Below, one piece after another: positions 17,359-27,868 of a stretch of DNA of 64,000 nt. This DNA comes from Rhodosorus marinus (taxonomy: Eukaryota; Rhodophyta; Stylonematophyceae; Stylonematales; Stylonemataceae). The stretch covers positions 62,001-126,000 of the forward strand of contig JAMWBK010000002.1 of the NCBI GenBank assembly GCA_029953675.1, read 5' to 3'. Below the pieces are notes generated by a model. The model saw only the letters and a list, made by a program, of their open reading frames with translations. It searched no databases and was not told the origin of the DNA. How positions within the stretch are numbered: position 1 is the stretch's first letter; every line of letters starts with the position of its first letter. Made by a program: the position numbers and the translations under genes.

Positions 17359-20300
17359 CTAATAACTATGGAGGGAAGCATGCAACCCCAGGCGCCGATG
17401 GCGCGCCTCGGAAAGCATGTGGCTCGAATATCGCCAAAGGGAGACACTTAAACGCCTCAAGAGCGCCAAATATTCAGTAGGATGCTCAGCAAAACATTTC
17501 CGCAGCCACTCTAAATCCGAATTATCCACGTGACCAAAGCTTTCCACAATGAATGGCTGGAACCGGTGAGAGCGACCCTCAGCGCAAGGCAGACTGGCCA
17601 TGCTCTCAGCATACCGTCGTTCCTTAACTCTTCGAAGGGCTGAAGCCGCGGCCCCCCGGCGGCGGGCGGCTGCGGTGAGGTGGGCGCTGGCCACGGGGAG
17701 GTAATCGCAAGGTCCACATATGTTGAGCATCTGGCAGCAGCGTCGGAGACGAGGAGATCGGCGATACAACGGGGCGGTGCAGAGTCCGAGATTGATCTGG
17801 GCAGTTCCGACTCAACCTCAACCGTATGCCCTATCCGAGTCAAAAATTCGCTGAGGATGTACTTGAGGCGAGTCAGACGCCTCGTACGGAGACCTCTCAA
17901 CAGTCAGCAGGAACCCAGGAAGTGGTAGCCACAAGCGTCAATCCGGCTCTCACATCCCTGACAGAAAGACGGCCGATTAGAGTGCCACGGAGCCTGTGGC
18001 AAACCGAGATAGATCCGTGCGGCCTAACGGAACTGGAAAGCATCGAGACGATGACTCAATGACGACGGTAGAGTGGTTAACCACAAGTGCGAGAGGTGGC
18101 CTCCCATGCCGCGGAGACGAGCGGCAGTGGTAGGCGGCGTGAGAGGAGAATCGAGCATGACTGTGTGAGCGGAACTGTGTTGGCCCCAGGTGAGGCTATG
18201 TTGAATCACATCAGTGCGGGAGCTCCATAATCGGCTCAAACCCGGGTAGTCTGCAACAGGTGACCCGGGGCTAGCCTCTCCGTCATCGGCAAGAACTCGG
18301 TCGAGGGGAGAATCCTCAATCGCTTCAGCTCGTCCCCATAACAGCTCCTTCCAGGAACGAAAGCGGGACCTATTTGCGTCCGGCACGGCGTTGCACCTCC
18401 TGAACGCGTGTTGAAGACCATCATAAATTGTCAAAAGCGGGGGCGGCAGGGTCACTGGATCCTCGTTGGTCAAAGCTCGAGCCAAGAGGCAGGCACTTCG
18501 CATCTGGAAGGTCACCAACGTTCGCAGCGCGGTAGCTCAGGACGCAACCGCCGCTGGCGAGCATACCAGCCCACGGTCTGCGACGCCGAATCCCCCTAAT
18601 CGCAACGGTAGAGCGATCTGTGCACGAATCAAGTCCCTGTTGGGAGCAGTTTCAAGATCGAGGGGCTCATCCAAGAGCGTTCCCCAGTGTTGCAGGGTCA
18701 TCTCGTCGGCTTTAGCCGCGATCCACAAGCCCCAAGCTGGAGGCAGGCTGCGCAACCAGTAGTGGAGTCTGGGACCGGCACAAAAGCGGGAAAGCAAGCA
18801 GGCCGATTGCAGCATGCTGTCGGGTAGGTGTTCAATGGCGTCGGTGAGTTGCTTGTGCCGTGCCAAAACTCGCTCGCAGGATGCTTGGACAAAGTTGTCA
18901 GTCCCCAATCCGACGCCGTGGTGTTCGAACCCTTCACGTTCGCTGATTAGTCGCAGAGTGGGTGGCAGAGAGGCCAGCGACACGTCCCTCGGGGGGAGAA
19001 AGCGACATTTTTCTGTTTCCACAATCAAACCGACGCGACGTGCAATCGCTTCGATCTCGGTCAGCCCCCTAGCCAGGGTCTCAGGGGTGCCCGGCAATGT
19101 TAAGTCATCGTGGTACGCGCAGATTCGAAGATCCGAGACCTCAGTCGAAAGACGTAAAAGTACGAGCTGTAGGGCACAGGCATGAAGAAGAGATCCGCAA
19201 GGGTCGCCTTGTTGGACGCCAGTATGTGCTTGAAAACAGTGCCCTCCGTTGTCAAGTAGGGGAGGCTCTCCCCTCCGTAAATACCCGATAGAAACGGCCG
19301 CGCCTCCGGACACACCCGTCGGAGCACCTCTAGCGCATGCGTCTGCGACACACTGTTGAATGTGTTCCGGAAATCAACCACCAAGACTCCCCACTCCGGC
19401 CTACTGGCGCGTTCTAGCTCGATCCCATGGGTGATCAGTTCGCAACCCCCAGAAAATCCCACCCCTACTTGCAAGGGCGCCATAAAAGCTGTGACGCGCT
19501 GGCGAGGCGCTGGCATAGCCACCTCCCGGCTAACTTCCGTAGGCTCTCCACCATCCCGATCGGCTGGAGACGCGGGTGGGCCGGCTGGTGGTCAGGTTTC
19601 GTGAGCAAGCAAAGCTGTGCCTGCCGGAGATGTTCCCATGGCGCAGACGCACCCGATACGCCCTGAAACAACTTGTTAAGGATCCTCAGAAGCGCGCTCT
19701 GGCCAGGCTGGCTCAGGGCCTGCAATAGCTCTGTTCTTAGTCCGGAGGGTCCGGGACAGCGTCCCCGACGCGAGGTACGAAGCAAATCCTCCAGGTCAGA
19801 CTCACTGAGGGTCAGATCGATGCGAAACCTGGCCAACTCCGGACGGTCCAAGAATACCTCGAATTCAGGGGACAAGTCCACGTCGGACTCAGGGAACAAA
19901 GACGACACCGTCTGGGCGAGACTATCATCGTAAGGGAGGACAGGCGCCTGGCCCTCCAAAACCCGCGCCGCTCGACTTAAATCGCCCACTGCTACCAATT
20001 TCTGTACTCGAGCCGGCACGGGCGACACTGTGCCATCCCGAGTCCGACGGGTGGATGGTGCTGACGACGCCAAATAGCTGCGCTGTAGTACTTCGAAGTC
20101 TCCCTTCAAGAACAGGGCCAGTCGGTCTCGTACTCGCCATCTGCGCTCCGATGTGTGAATGGGGGCCAGAATCAGGCGCGGTATGACCCCCAGAATCCTA
20201 CCCAAATGACTGTGTCCCGAATGTTACGAGCCAGGCTCGTGAAGATGAAATCGAGAATGGTTCCAGTTACTAGAAGGTCTCCACGAGGGAGGACGACTGG

Positions 20301-20429
20301 GGGAATGCCCCCACGGAGGGGAAGCGAGCCTCCTTCCAAAGAAATCCACCGCCGGAGCCAACTCCGAAAACGCGTACGCCAAATGCCCCAGTCTCCGCCC
20401 TCCTTCAGGACATAAGCCTGTAGATCCAT
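17359..20429 (-). pseudogene. Family L ORF2: RT and RLE, multiple frameshifts
   Basis: Pieces in order: N-terminal block (20429-20172); RRGRCPGPSGLR and QPIGMVESLRKLAGRW (20205-19465); motif A VDFRNTFNS (19522-19100); motif B VQQGDPCGS, motif C YHDD and thumb (19313-18537); pre-nuclease LRGMGGHLSHLWLTTLP (18518-18024); RLE core with RCIADLLVSD and STYVDLAI (17900-17511); and the end LSVSLWRYSSHMLSEARHR (to 17359). At least six frame changes separate these, so it encodes no complete protein. His before DD is shared with G and B. Confidence 0.82.
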
Positions 20430-20460
20430 AGGCTGCGACCTCGCAGCCGTGCCTGGAGCG

Positions 20461-21868
20461 CTAATCGTGCTTCTCCCCCTTAGACCCGGGAGGGTCGGTC
20501 CTCGCTATCTTACCTCCTATCCGCACCAAAGTCGTGAGCCGCCCACTCCGCGAGGCTCGCGGAACGGATCCCGCGGGCTTCAGCAAAGTAACCTGGGCGT
20601 CCTCCACCGCCATGCCCTCAGTCTGCTCCCCTGCCTCACCACTCTCGCTGGAAGTGGTGCTGGAAGCAGAGCCCTCCAAAATCCCCAACCGCTGCAGCTC
20701 TGTCTTGTAGCGCAAAGTCAGCACAAGTCGCCTCTCCAGATCGAAGAAGCTGGACACCGCCATGCGCAGGTTACGAGGGCCCGACCGGAAGCGCTCCAAC
20801 AAGATCCTCTCAAGGCGCTGAATCCGTAGCCAATGGATCGCTGCCGCCTTCACGCTGCTCTCATGCTCAGAGAGCCCTGCCGTTTCTCCCGGAGACAGGA
20901 AATTGCCCGAGAGACGGTCAAAATCGAAGTGCAAAACCACCTGCGGGTTGCAGCGCAGCCACCGGGCGCTCTCATGCCACTGCTCGGTAGGCTTCGCCAG
21001 TAAGGCCTCCAGGTACTTGGCGGCGGTTGCGGAGACCAAAAACAGCACTTCGCCAGCCCTCATAGTTTGTGAAGAAGAAATCACCCCGGCTGGACCCTAA
21101 CGATTCCGCAAAAGTGTCCCGGAAGTCTCGCATAGACGGAACCTGGCCTCGGGTAGTCTGAGGCCGGACATTTCGCACCCACAGAAATTGGAGAGTGGTC
21201 TCCACAGGTCCATCCTGAGGCTCGCGAGATGGTAGGAAACGGAGCATAGCCGCCGTACGTGTGGCAGTGGTGCCCTTCCGCAAGACTGAGGCGTACGAAG
21301 CGCCCCCCTTGCGGCCACCACGTGCCCCCGCAGTAGCCGGGAGCTGGTGACCACCTGAGGGCTGGTCCAAGAGAGGGAAGTCCACAGCTGCAGTCTCCTC
21401 CACACCGGTTGCCGCACAGTCACCACCACCATTGCCTCGAGTCCCCGAGCGCTGAGGCGCGTTTGGGCCCGGCCTGCCGCTCCCCAACGTCGTACTGTCC
21501 CGCGCAGAAGCAACCGCCCTCGCCTGTCCCGGGACAGGTTCATGTTGATTGACCTGATGTTGACTGCCTTCAGCCAACGCTGCCACTCTAGTGCAATTCA
21601 AATTCTCGTCATTTGAATTTGACCTGGCCAGCAATCCCGCTTCCAGCCCACCTAGCTTCTGGCTGAGCTGAGGCAGCACTCCACGATCACTCGCAGCCGT
21701 GATCAGGCTGGTGACAGCGGAGATAAGTGCACGCGCCTGGGTGCCAGAAGCGCCTTCCAAGTCAACCTCGGAAGAAAAGGTGCCGCAGCTGAGGCGAACA
21801 CGGAGTCCCCCACCTGGTAGTGCCTCCTTGGGAGGAGGCTCCGTCGATCGCGGAGATATCCCTACCAT
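20461..21868 (-). pseudogene. Family L ORF1
   Basis: The start MVGISPRSTEPPP aligns with family G ORF1. The RRM-like block (LQFLWVRNVRPQTTRG, MRDFRDTFAESLGSSRGDFFFTNYEG) runs to about 21075. A frameshift there moves the rest (AGEVLFLVSATAAKYLEALL, then a basic/acidic C-terminus) into the frame ending at 20461. Confidence 0.75.
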
Positions 21869-21990
21869 CCTGAGGGAATGCGCAAAGGAAACGTTGCACC
21901 ACCAATATGAAACCGCACCGAGAGAATAATCGACCAAACCCAACCCAAATAGGAAAGGCCCCGCAACTCACCCACCCGGAAGACAGAAGT

Positions 21991-22355
21991 AGTTGCAAAT
22001 GCAAACGACGCCTTATCTATGACGGGGCACATCAGCGCGGATCATGAAACTCTTGAAGGAGGAGGCGAAGCCCACTCCGTGGTTTGGGGGTTTGGTGGTT
22101 TTACGACCTCTTCAAAACAATCGAGCTTGTGCTAAACGACTGCTGAGCTGAAAAATGTACTCTTGCGTTTCTGTGGACAGCCTGGTGCTCGGTTCCCCAA
22201 TCGGAAATTCGAGCTGAAAATTTTGGCTCCTGTTCAAGGGACGACCGTCTATGGAGGTGTAGCCAGACTAAAACCAACAAGCGACAGCGCTCGGATACGC
22301 TCACCATGTTGGGCGTTCGTCGCTCTTTGCCTGGTTAGGAGTCTGATTGCAAAGA
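21991..22355. other. No gene seen
   Basis: Sequence between the L 5' end and the inner edge of the right inverted arm. No coding or repeat feature is supported. Confidence 0.4.
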
Positions 22356-22510
22356 TCTAATAAGCGCAATACAATTTTTTTCGGGGTCCCACACATTGGT
22401 TTGGCGTCGCTTTAAGGCGATACTGTGTAATTTATTATACTCCTTACTTTACAGTCAGGAACATGAAGTAAAATTTCACACCGCATACGGGCACAATAAT
22501 CTCAAGTCTT

Positions 22511-23009
22511 TCAACACCCGGATCGGTTAACCGCGACGATTTCGATATTGTCTGGACAGGTGTCAGAGATGGCAACCGTGACTGCCTCGGATAACCTCTG
22601 AAGTCGAGAGGAGATGCTCAATACGCCGAAAACCTCGTTTGAGCTGATGACGATGCCATCCGCTTGCTCCCACGAAAGTCTCTTCGGCTTTTGGGGCCAT
22701 TCCCACGATATCTCGAGGCTCTTCGGCAGGTTTACACCAGCATCCTTCGACGAAAACGTTATCACACAGGCACTAACTGTCTCACCGGAGAACCTGGTTA
22801 CGGATCCAACCTTCTCTGCTGATACCTTGTAAGAACTGCAATCAGCTTCCTCCTTTCGGGCCACCATTTCTAGCAACGGTAGCTCGGTCGATGTTTCTGC
22901 GGGAGCCGTCGTCGGGGCCGTCGTAGGAGCCCTCGTAGAAGTCGGAGTCGGCGTTGCTGTCTGATTAGGAGTCGCTATTGGTGTCTGGGTCGGAGTCGGA
23001 GGCGCTATT

Positions 23010-23063
<54 letters not shown>

Positions 23064-25243
23064 TCAGCCGAATCGAAAGAGTTGCACATGATTGGATTTG
23101 ACGAGTTCAGGGCATCGGCAAAGTGCGACCTCACGTAGCTTCCAGTGAAGTAGATCCGAACGTTGGTAATACCGTCGATGTCGCTGAGCCTGGCATCGAT
23201 TTGATAGTTGCTGAATGGGCTTAAGTCGATAAATTTGTCCTGCGAGAACACGGCGTGCTGTCGGATGTAGTCAGATGCCATCCACTCCTTCATTTCCAGC
23301 TCGCTATACCCGGGAGCACCCCCAAAGTACATAAACGTTCGCTCCCGGTTGGAGTGCGAATACCTCTTCACGTAGTACATCGAGTCTTCATCATCCTCTG
23401 CCTCTGCAACACGAGTGATTCCGGACGTGCTCTTGTGTGTGATGTCGATAACTGGGCTCTTCTCAAGCGACACGCCGTCGAAAACGACGAACATGCTGTC
23501 CATCGAAATCATAGGGAAGAAGAGCGGATCGTCCAGCCCCGGGAGATTGTTGAACGCCGGATGCGATGGGTCAACGCAAAAATTGATTGACCCCGTCTCC
23601 AGAAACTCCGTCCAGTTATCCTCTCCTACCGTCTGTGCGTTGATACTATAAGGGCCCCAGTAGCTGCCATACTCCATCAGCTCGCCGTGCGAATAAACGG
23701 TCTCGTACCAATTCTTGAGTGACTTTTGCAGTTGAATGATTGCATCTGCTGCACAGCTGAAGTATAAGCTCGATGATTCGTCCAGAAGAGAAGCTTCCCA
23801 CTCACAGTCCGCAAGGCTAACGGTGTCCACCGACGACACCGAGCCCATCATGAGATAGTCTCTCGCGGTGAAGACGGTCTCAAGATCTCGGTGAAAATCG
23901 GAGATCAGAAGGAAATAGCTGGTCTCGTGAGCGGCCTTGACGGCCGGTGCGGCAGGGTTGATCATGTTGTTCTTCATTTCGACCGCCAGTGCACCCACAA
24001 CGTTCTCTAGGTAGAGCTTTGTCGCGGTGACCTGTTTGAGGTAGCTCATATACGAGGAGTAGAGCGCGATGAGGTCATTCTTTTGGTTGACCCACATCTC
24101 CAGCCCATCGAAAGCCTGAAGAAATCCAGTCGCCGAGCTGTAGCACTCTTTCTTCATGTACCCCACGTAGTCTTCGAGTTCTTTTCTGTCAAGCGCCACC
24201 ATTGCACTGCCTATCGAGTTTTGGACCTTGTTTACTTGCGCGGATAGCGCTACGGCTTCATCATAGTCGTCCGCACTGTAGACGCTCTCCAGAGGATCCG
24301 CGAGCGTCTCTGTGCCATCCGTGATAAGTCCAATATCGGCCATGATCGCCTCGTAGCTCACTTCGTACCCTGACCAGTCGGCGCTTTCTCCAGGCGAAGG
24401 GAAGAAGTCCACCAGTTCATTCGTCAGCGAAGGTATCATAGAAAACTTGACACCACTCCAGGCATCAATGCCGGAGAACACCGCCTTCGTTGTATCTGCG
24501 AGCGAATCACTCTTGGTCCAACCGCCGACTTTGGACATTGCCTTGGTCACTGCGAATGCCGCGTCAAAGACGCCAGCAAAGAAGCTCACAAACTGCATCA
24601 CCTTGTTGAACTTAGCAGCCTTTTCGACCTGACGCCAACACTCGTCCATATCACCCTGCCGCATCTCCATCGTGCTCTTGTATTTCCAAATATTTTGATC
24701 AGCTACCGACATCGACCGGTTCACCTCCATGATCTCCTCCATCAGTGCCTGCTGCTTGGCTAGCTGCGTGGCGATACCCGTCTGCGCGTTACTGGTCGCG
24801 TTGGAAAGGAGCTCCATAGAAGCTTCCGAGTCCTCAACGCTGTTTCTGTAGGCGTCGTAGTAGTATTCCATGGATTCTCCGAGCTGACGCTGTGATTCAA
24901 GGTAGTCTAGCAGGTACGTAAAGCTCATGACGCTGAGCTGGTTGGCATTCGTACCCGAGGAGGTGGTCAGCGGATTCGCACCCTTGATGATAGAGATTGC
25001 CCTGCCGGCCAGCGAGGTGTACTTAGCTTTCTCCGTCTCGTCCGAGGTCCGGTTGGCAGCTAGTTGCGCGTTGTAAAGCATATCGGAAACCGATAGGAGG
25101 ATCAGATTGTACGCGTTTTGGTTCTCCTCGGCGTCGTCGTTGAAGAACATAATATCCAGCATCCTCCTCGAGAGGCTGAGACCATAGTCGATGTACGATA
25201 AAGGCTGAGGAAAATTTTCATACGCATAGGTTCGCGGGTCGTC
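22511..25243 (-). CDS. Inverted copy of the large secreted-type protein, 5' end replaced by LINE sequence
   Basis: First Met at 25162 gives 883 residues; the frame is open to the LINE junction near 25243. The domains are as in the plus-strand copy: helical half, mixed Cys region, PT linker with ten more residues (five extra 6-bp GGGGTC units), and a C-terminal Cys domain. The frame is intact, and the few changes I saw (Gly for Ser, Leu for Met, Phe for Leu) are conservative or moderate. If either copy is expressed, its promoter must come from element C or be cryptic. Function is unknown. Confidence 0.7.
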
Positions 25244-26511
25244 GTACTTGCTTGCGTAGCGGCTGCAGGCGCAGGGGGTTCCGCACTCTCCCCGGGTACC
25301 GTTGAGGGAGATTGCGGGGCTTGGAGCTCCTCAAGGCGTTCTTCCAGCATCTCATGAATGGCGGCGAGAGTGGAGAAGGACAGGTGTCGCTTTCCGAGCC
25401 GCGTCCTTATACGGATGATTTGTTGGATGGCCCGTTGCAGCGTCTGGCCTGGGATATCCTCGGGTGCGAGCCGTTGTCGTTCGTTGAAGCCTAACAGGTT
25501 ATCAGCCTCTAAGCCGCGTCCAGTGTGCAGGGTTACCTGTCGATCGGGGTGTCGCATGGTAAAGGATCCGAAAATCCCAGTCCGGAACACACCCCGGCTG
25601 ATTGCGCTTTGGAGAAGAGGAATTGCATCAGGGTGGCACACGAGGCTCACGCGTGAAGAGATAAAGTCCAGATGCGCCACATACGAGCCGGGAATGCCCA
25701 ACGCCCGGCATAGGACCGTAGTGAAGTCAGAAGCAGCCACCTCATCCTGTCGTGGGGGACGGATATTTCGGAGGGTAACAAGCACTGGCGTGGTCTCAGG
25801 GCCCCAGCTGGCCCCTCCCACTGTGGCGTGTAACTGCTTCAGGGCGGCATGTTGCGTCTGCGGCCCAGGCCTTCGCATGGTGCGGATGGGTGTCTCTACA
25901 CCGTTCTCTGGTACTTCTACCGCCGAAACCGCCGCGTAGGTGGGTCTGGGGGTGTCATTCCCAAGGGCCGGGAAAGCCGTCTCAAACCGGACACCCGCAG
26001 GGACACCTGTCCCGACTGGAACTTGATTGAAGCCCGTTCCAGCCGCAAGTTGATTGACCACCGCCGTCGGCCGGTGATGCGCCGAAGCTCCCGAGGGATT
26101 CGAAGTCTGTGCAGAAGCTTGCCACATGTGGGGCTTCTGTGCAAGTTCCGTGAGGCGGCTGGTGACATTATGTATCTCTGTGGTACTGTTAATTCGCGAG
26201 TAGAGATTGAAGACTGCTTTGTAGAAGTTCGCGATGTCCTGCTCCCCAATTCCGAGGGCGTGATAGCACTGATCGTAGCTTCGAAGTTGGTGGAGGAACG
26301 TGTTAGCGGGAGAGGATGACGTAGAAGGCTCTGTCCGACTCCCCTCCTGGCACGGTTCTTCTGGGCGTAAAGTAGTCGCTTGTAGTCCATCATGTGGCCC
26401 ATGCCCGTCCTCTCGTTCAGCAATTGGAGAGGCAGGCAGCATTCCGCTCATTGCACCGGTATTCTTCGAATTCCCCTCCCCAAACGAAGGGGAAGTGCCA
26501 GTGTTTGGCAT
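25102..26511 (-). CDS. Inverted copy of family C ORF1, chimeric C-terminus
   Basis: 469 residues, the same as 2251-3660 except for a Pro in place of Gln (HHRPTAVVN). It has the helical block, the RRM-like block and the out-of-frame tail from the fused gene. It overlaps the 25162 Met of the neighbouring gene in another frame. Confidence 0.75.
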   Translation of the reverse strand: MPNTGTSPSFGEGNSKNTGAMSGMLPASPIAEREDGHGPHDGLQATTLRPEEPCQEGSRTEPSTSSSPANTFLHQLRSYDQCYHALGIGEQDIANFYKAVFNLYSRINSTTEIHNVTSRLTELAQKPHMWQASAQTSNPSGASAHHRPTAVVNQLAAGTGFNQVPVGTGVPAGVRFETAFPALGNDTPRPTYAAVSAVEVPENGVETPIRTMRRPGPQTQHAALKQLHATVGGASWGPETTPVLVTLRNIRPPRQDEVAASDFTTVLCRALGIPGSYVAHLDFISSRVSLVCHPDAIPLLQSAISRGVFRTGIFGSFTMRHPDRQVTLHTGRGLEADNLLGFNERQRLAPEDIPGQTLQRAIQQIIRIRTRLGKRHLSFSTLAAIHEMLEERLEELQAPQSPSTVPGESAEPPAPAAATQASTTTREPMRMKIFLSLYRTSTMVSASRGGCWILCSSTTTPRRTKTRTI

Positions 26512-26712
26512 ATTTTACCCCAGGCGAACCAAACCTACAAACTTAATTTCGAACCTTATCCAATAACCCCAGATAACCGCGTACACTTACCCCAGACTAA
26601 CGTACCCCAGACTACCCCAGACTAACGTAACTGTAAGCTTTATTGGGCAGCCGCCTAATGCGGCGTAACACTGAGTCTATCACTAACTAGAGAATTACTT
26701 ACAATAACCCCG

Positions 26713-27502
26713 CTACCGGGGTCGCATGCTACGTTCTAAAGAAAAAACAGGGACCACTGGATTGTCCAGCTGGTCCACACGCAGAGCGCCTAGTGCGACT
26801 TCTGCGTTCCCCTGCCAAAGGTGCCTGTTTAGCTGAGCGCGTACGTCGCTCAACTCCTCGCTACGATGTAGGAGGTGCTTGCAGCCATCCCGTAAAAAAT
26901 CTTGTGCCAACTTCCCTGTCCGCCCAAACGTCTCAATCGCAATCGGGACGAATTTGTCGCTGGGTTTCTCCACCGCCATTGCTTCCTTGTAGTGTGCCAA
27001 TTTATAATTCTCCGCCATCTTCGCTGCATACCCGCTCTCCCCACTCCCGCGCCTCAAGTACTTATCCTGGAGCGGTGAAGTCACCGTCACGTCCAGAGCG
27101 TACCTCTGGAACGTCTTCGGGTGGGTCGCGATAATATCTGGTCGTAGCTGGTAGTTCTCGAAATAGGATGTAGGCTCCTGTTGTATGTCTAAAAAAGTTC
27201 CAACGGTTCAGCCATCTCGCCAATTCCGTGCAGATCTCATCGTGTCTCCTCTGCCATAGCCCAGTTGACGTAGGGCAGTGTTGAAAGCGTTGTACCCCAT
27301 TGGCACCGTGGGGACGCCGACAACTGCTACACTTCTCCGTCGTCCTTAATCCAGGGATCGGCAATCCCAAGAGTTGACGGACATTTACCTGTAATTGGTT
27401 CGATGTCAGCTTTTTGGGCTCCAGCAGCGGCAGCTCCCGCAGCCATATCCCCGAACCTGACCCGGCGGCCGATCGAATTCGCGTCCGGTGTTCATGCGAA
27501 AT
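26713..27502 (-). pseudogene. Inverted copy of the family B RLE fragment, frameshifted
   Basis: One extra A (T on the sense strand) in the run at 27190-27195 breaks the frame after LNRWNF. The nuclease core (DVTVTSPLQ onward) is in the second frame, and the DNA for RPDIIATHP falls after the break. The twin at 1261-2049 is intact, so the lesion arose after the duplication. Confidence 0.85.
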
Positions 27503-27596
27503 GCAGACTAACGTAACCGCGTACACTTTACTGAAGAACTCCCTATTGGAGCCCATTAAGAAGCAATAAGGATCCTATTGGTCAGCAAAGAAACCC

Positions 27597-27832
27597 CTAA
27601 TGGGTTGTGTGGCTACGTTCTAAGATAGGGACGATGTCATAGTCTGCTTCGTCGACACGACGTGCCTGGGTGGCAAGGATAGCGTTTCCTTTCCACAAAG
27701 TGCGGTTCAAGATCGCCCGAGCCTCACTTACTTGCGTTGCCCGCTGATCCAGGTGTATAGTCGCTTCCTTGAGGAACTCACTCGCTTGTTGTCCCATCTG
27801 CCCAAATGTTTCCAGGCAGAAGGGGACGAAGA
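27597..27832 (-). pseudogene. Family A ORF2 last ~75 codons
   Basis: This is the right-arm copy of 931-1166. It starts abruptly after the tandem motif. Relative to the left copy it has Ser for Asn and Pro for Leu. It encodes only the C-terminal helix region after the nuclease. Confidence 0.8.
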
Positions 27833-27836
27833 CGAA

Positions 27837-27868
27837 CCCCAGACTAACGTAACCCCAGACTAACGTAA
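27837..27868 (-). repeat. Two exact tandem copies of a 16-nt telomere-like repeat
   Basis: On the minus strand, TTACGTTAGTCTGGGG occurs twice without interruption (27868-27853, 27852-27837). It joins a B-family ORF2 broken in mid-codon to the cut edge of the inverted duplication. Confidence 0.85.

Larger units (their letters stand above)
17330..21990 (-). mobile_element. Family L RLE-type LINE, near full length but decayed
   Basis: The order 5' UTR, ORF1 (21868), ORF2 and a K-like 3' end is the same as family G, with low similarity and many frameshifts. It lies between J and the right inverted arm in opposite orientation to G. Confidence 0.8.
22356..27832 (-). repeat. Right arm of the 5.4-kb inverted duplication
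   Basis: Reverse complement of 931-6376. The outer edge cuts family A in mid-domain and is joined, four bases later, to two tandem 16-nt motif copies (27837-27868). The inner edge diverges after TCTAAT, the complement of ATTAGA at 6371-6376. Confidence 0.92.
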
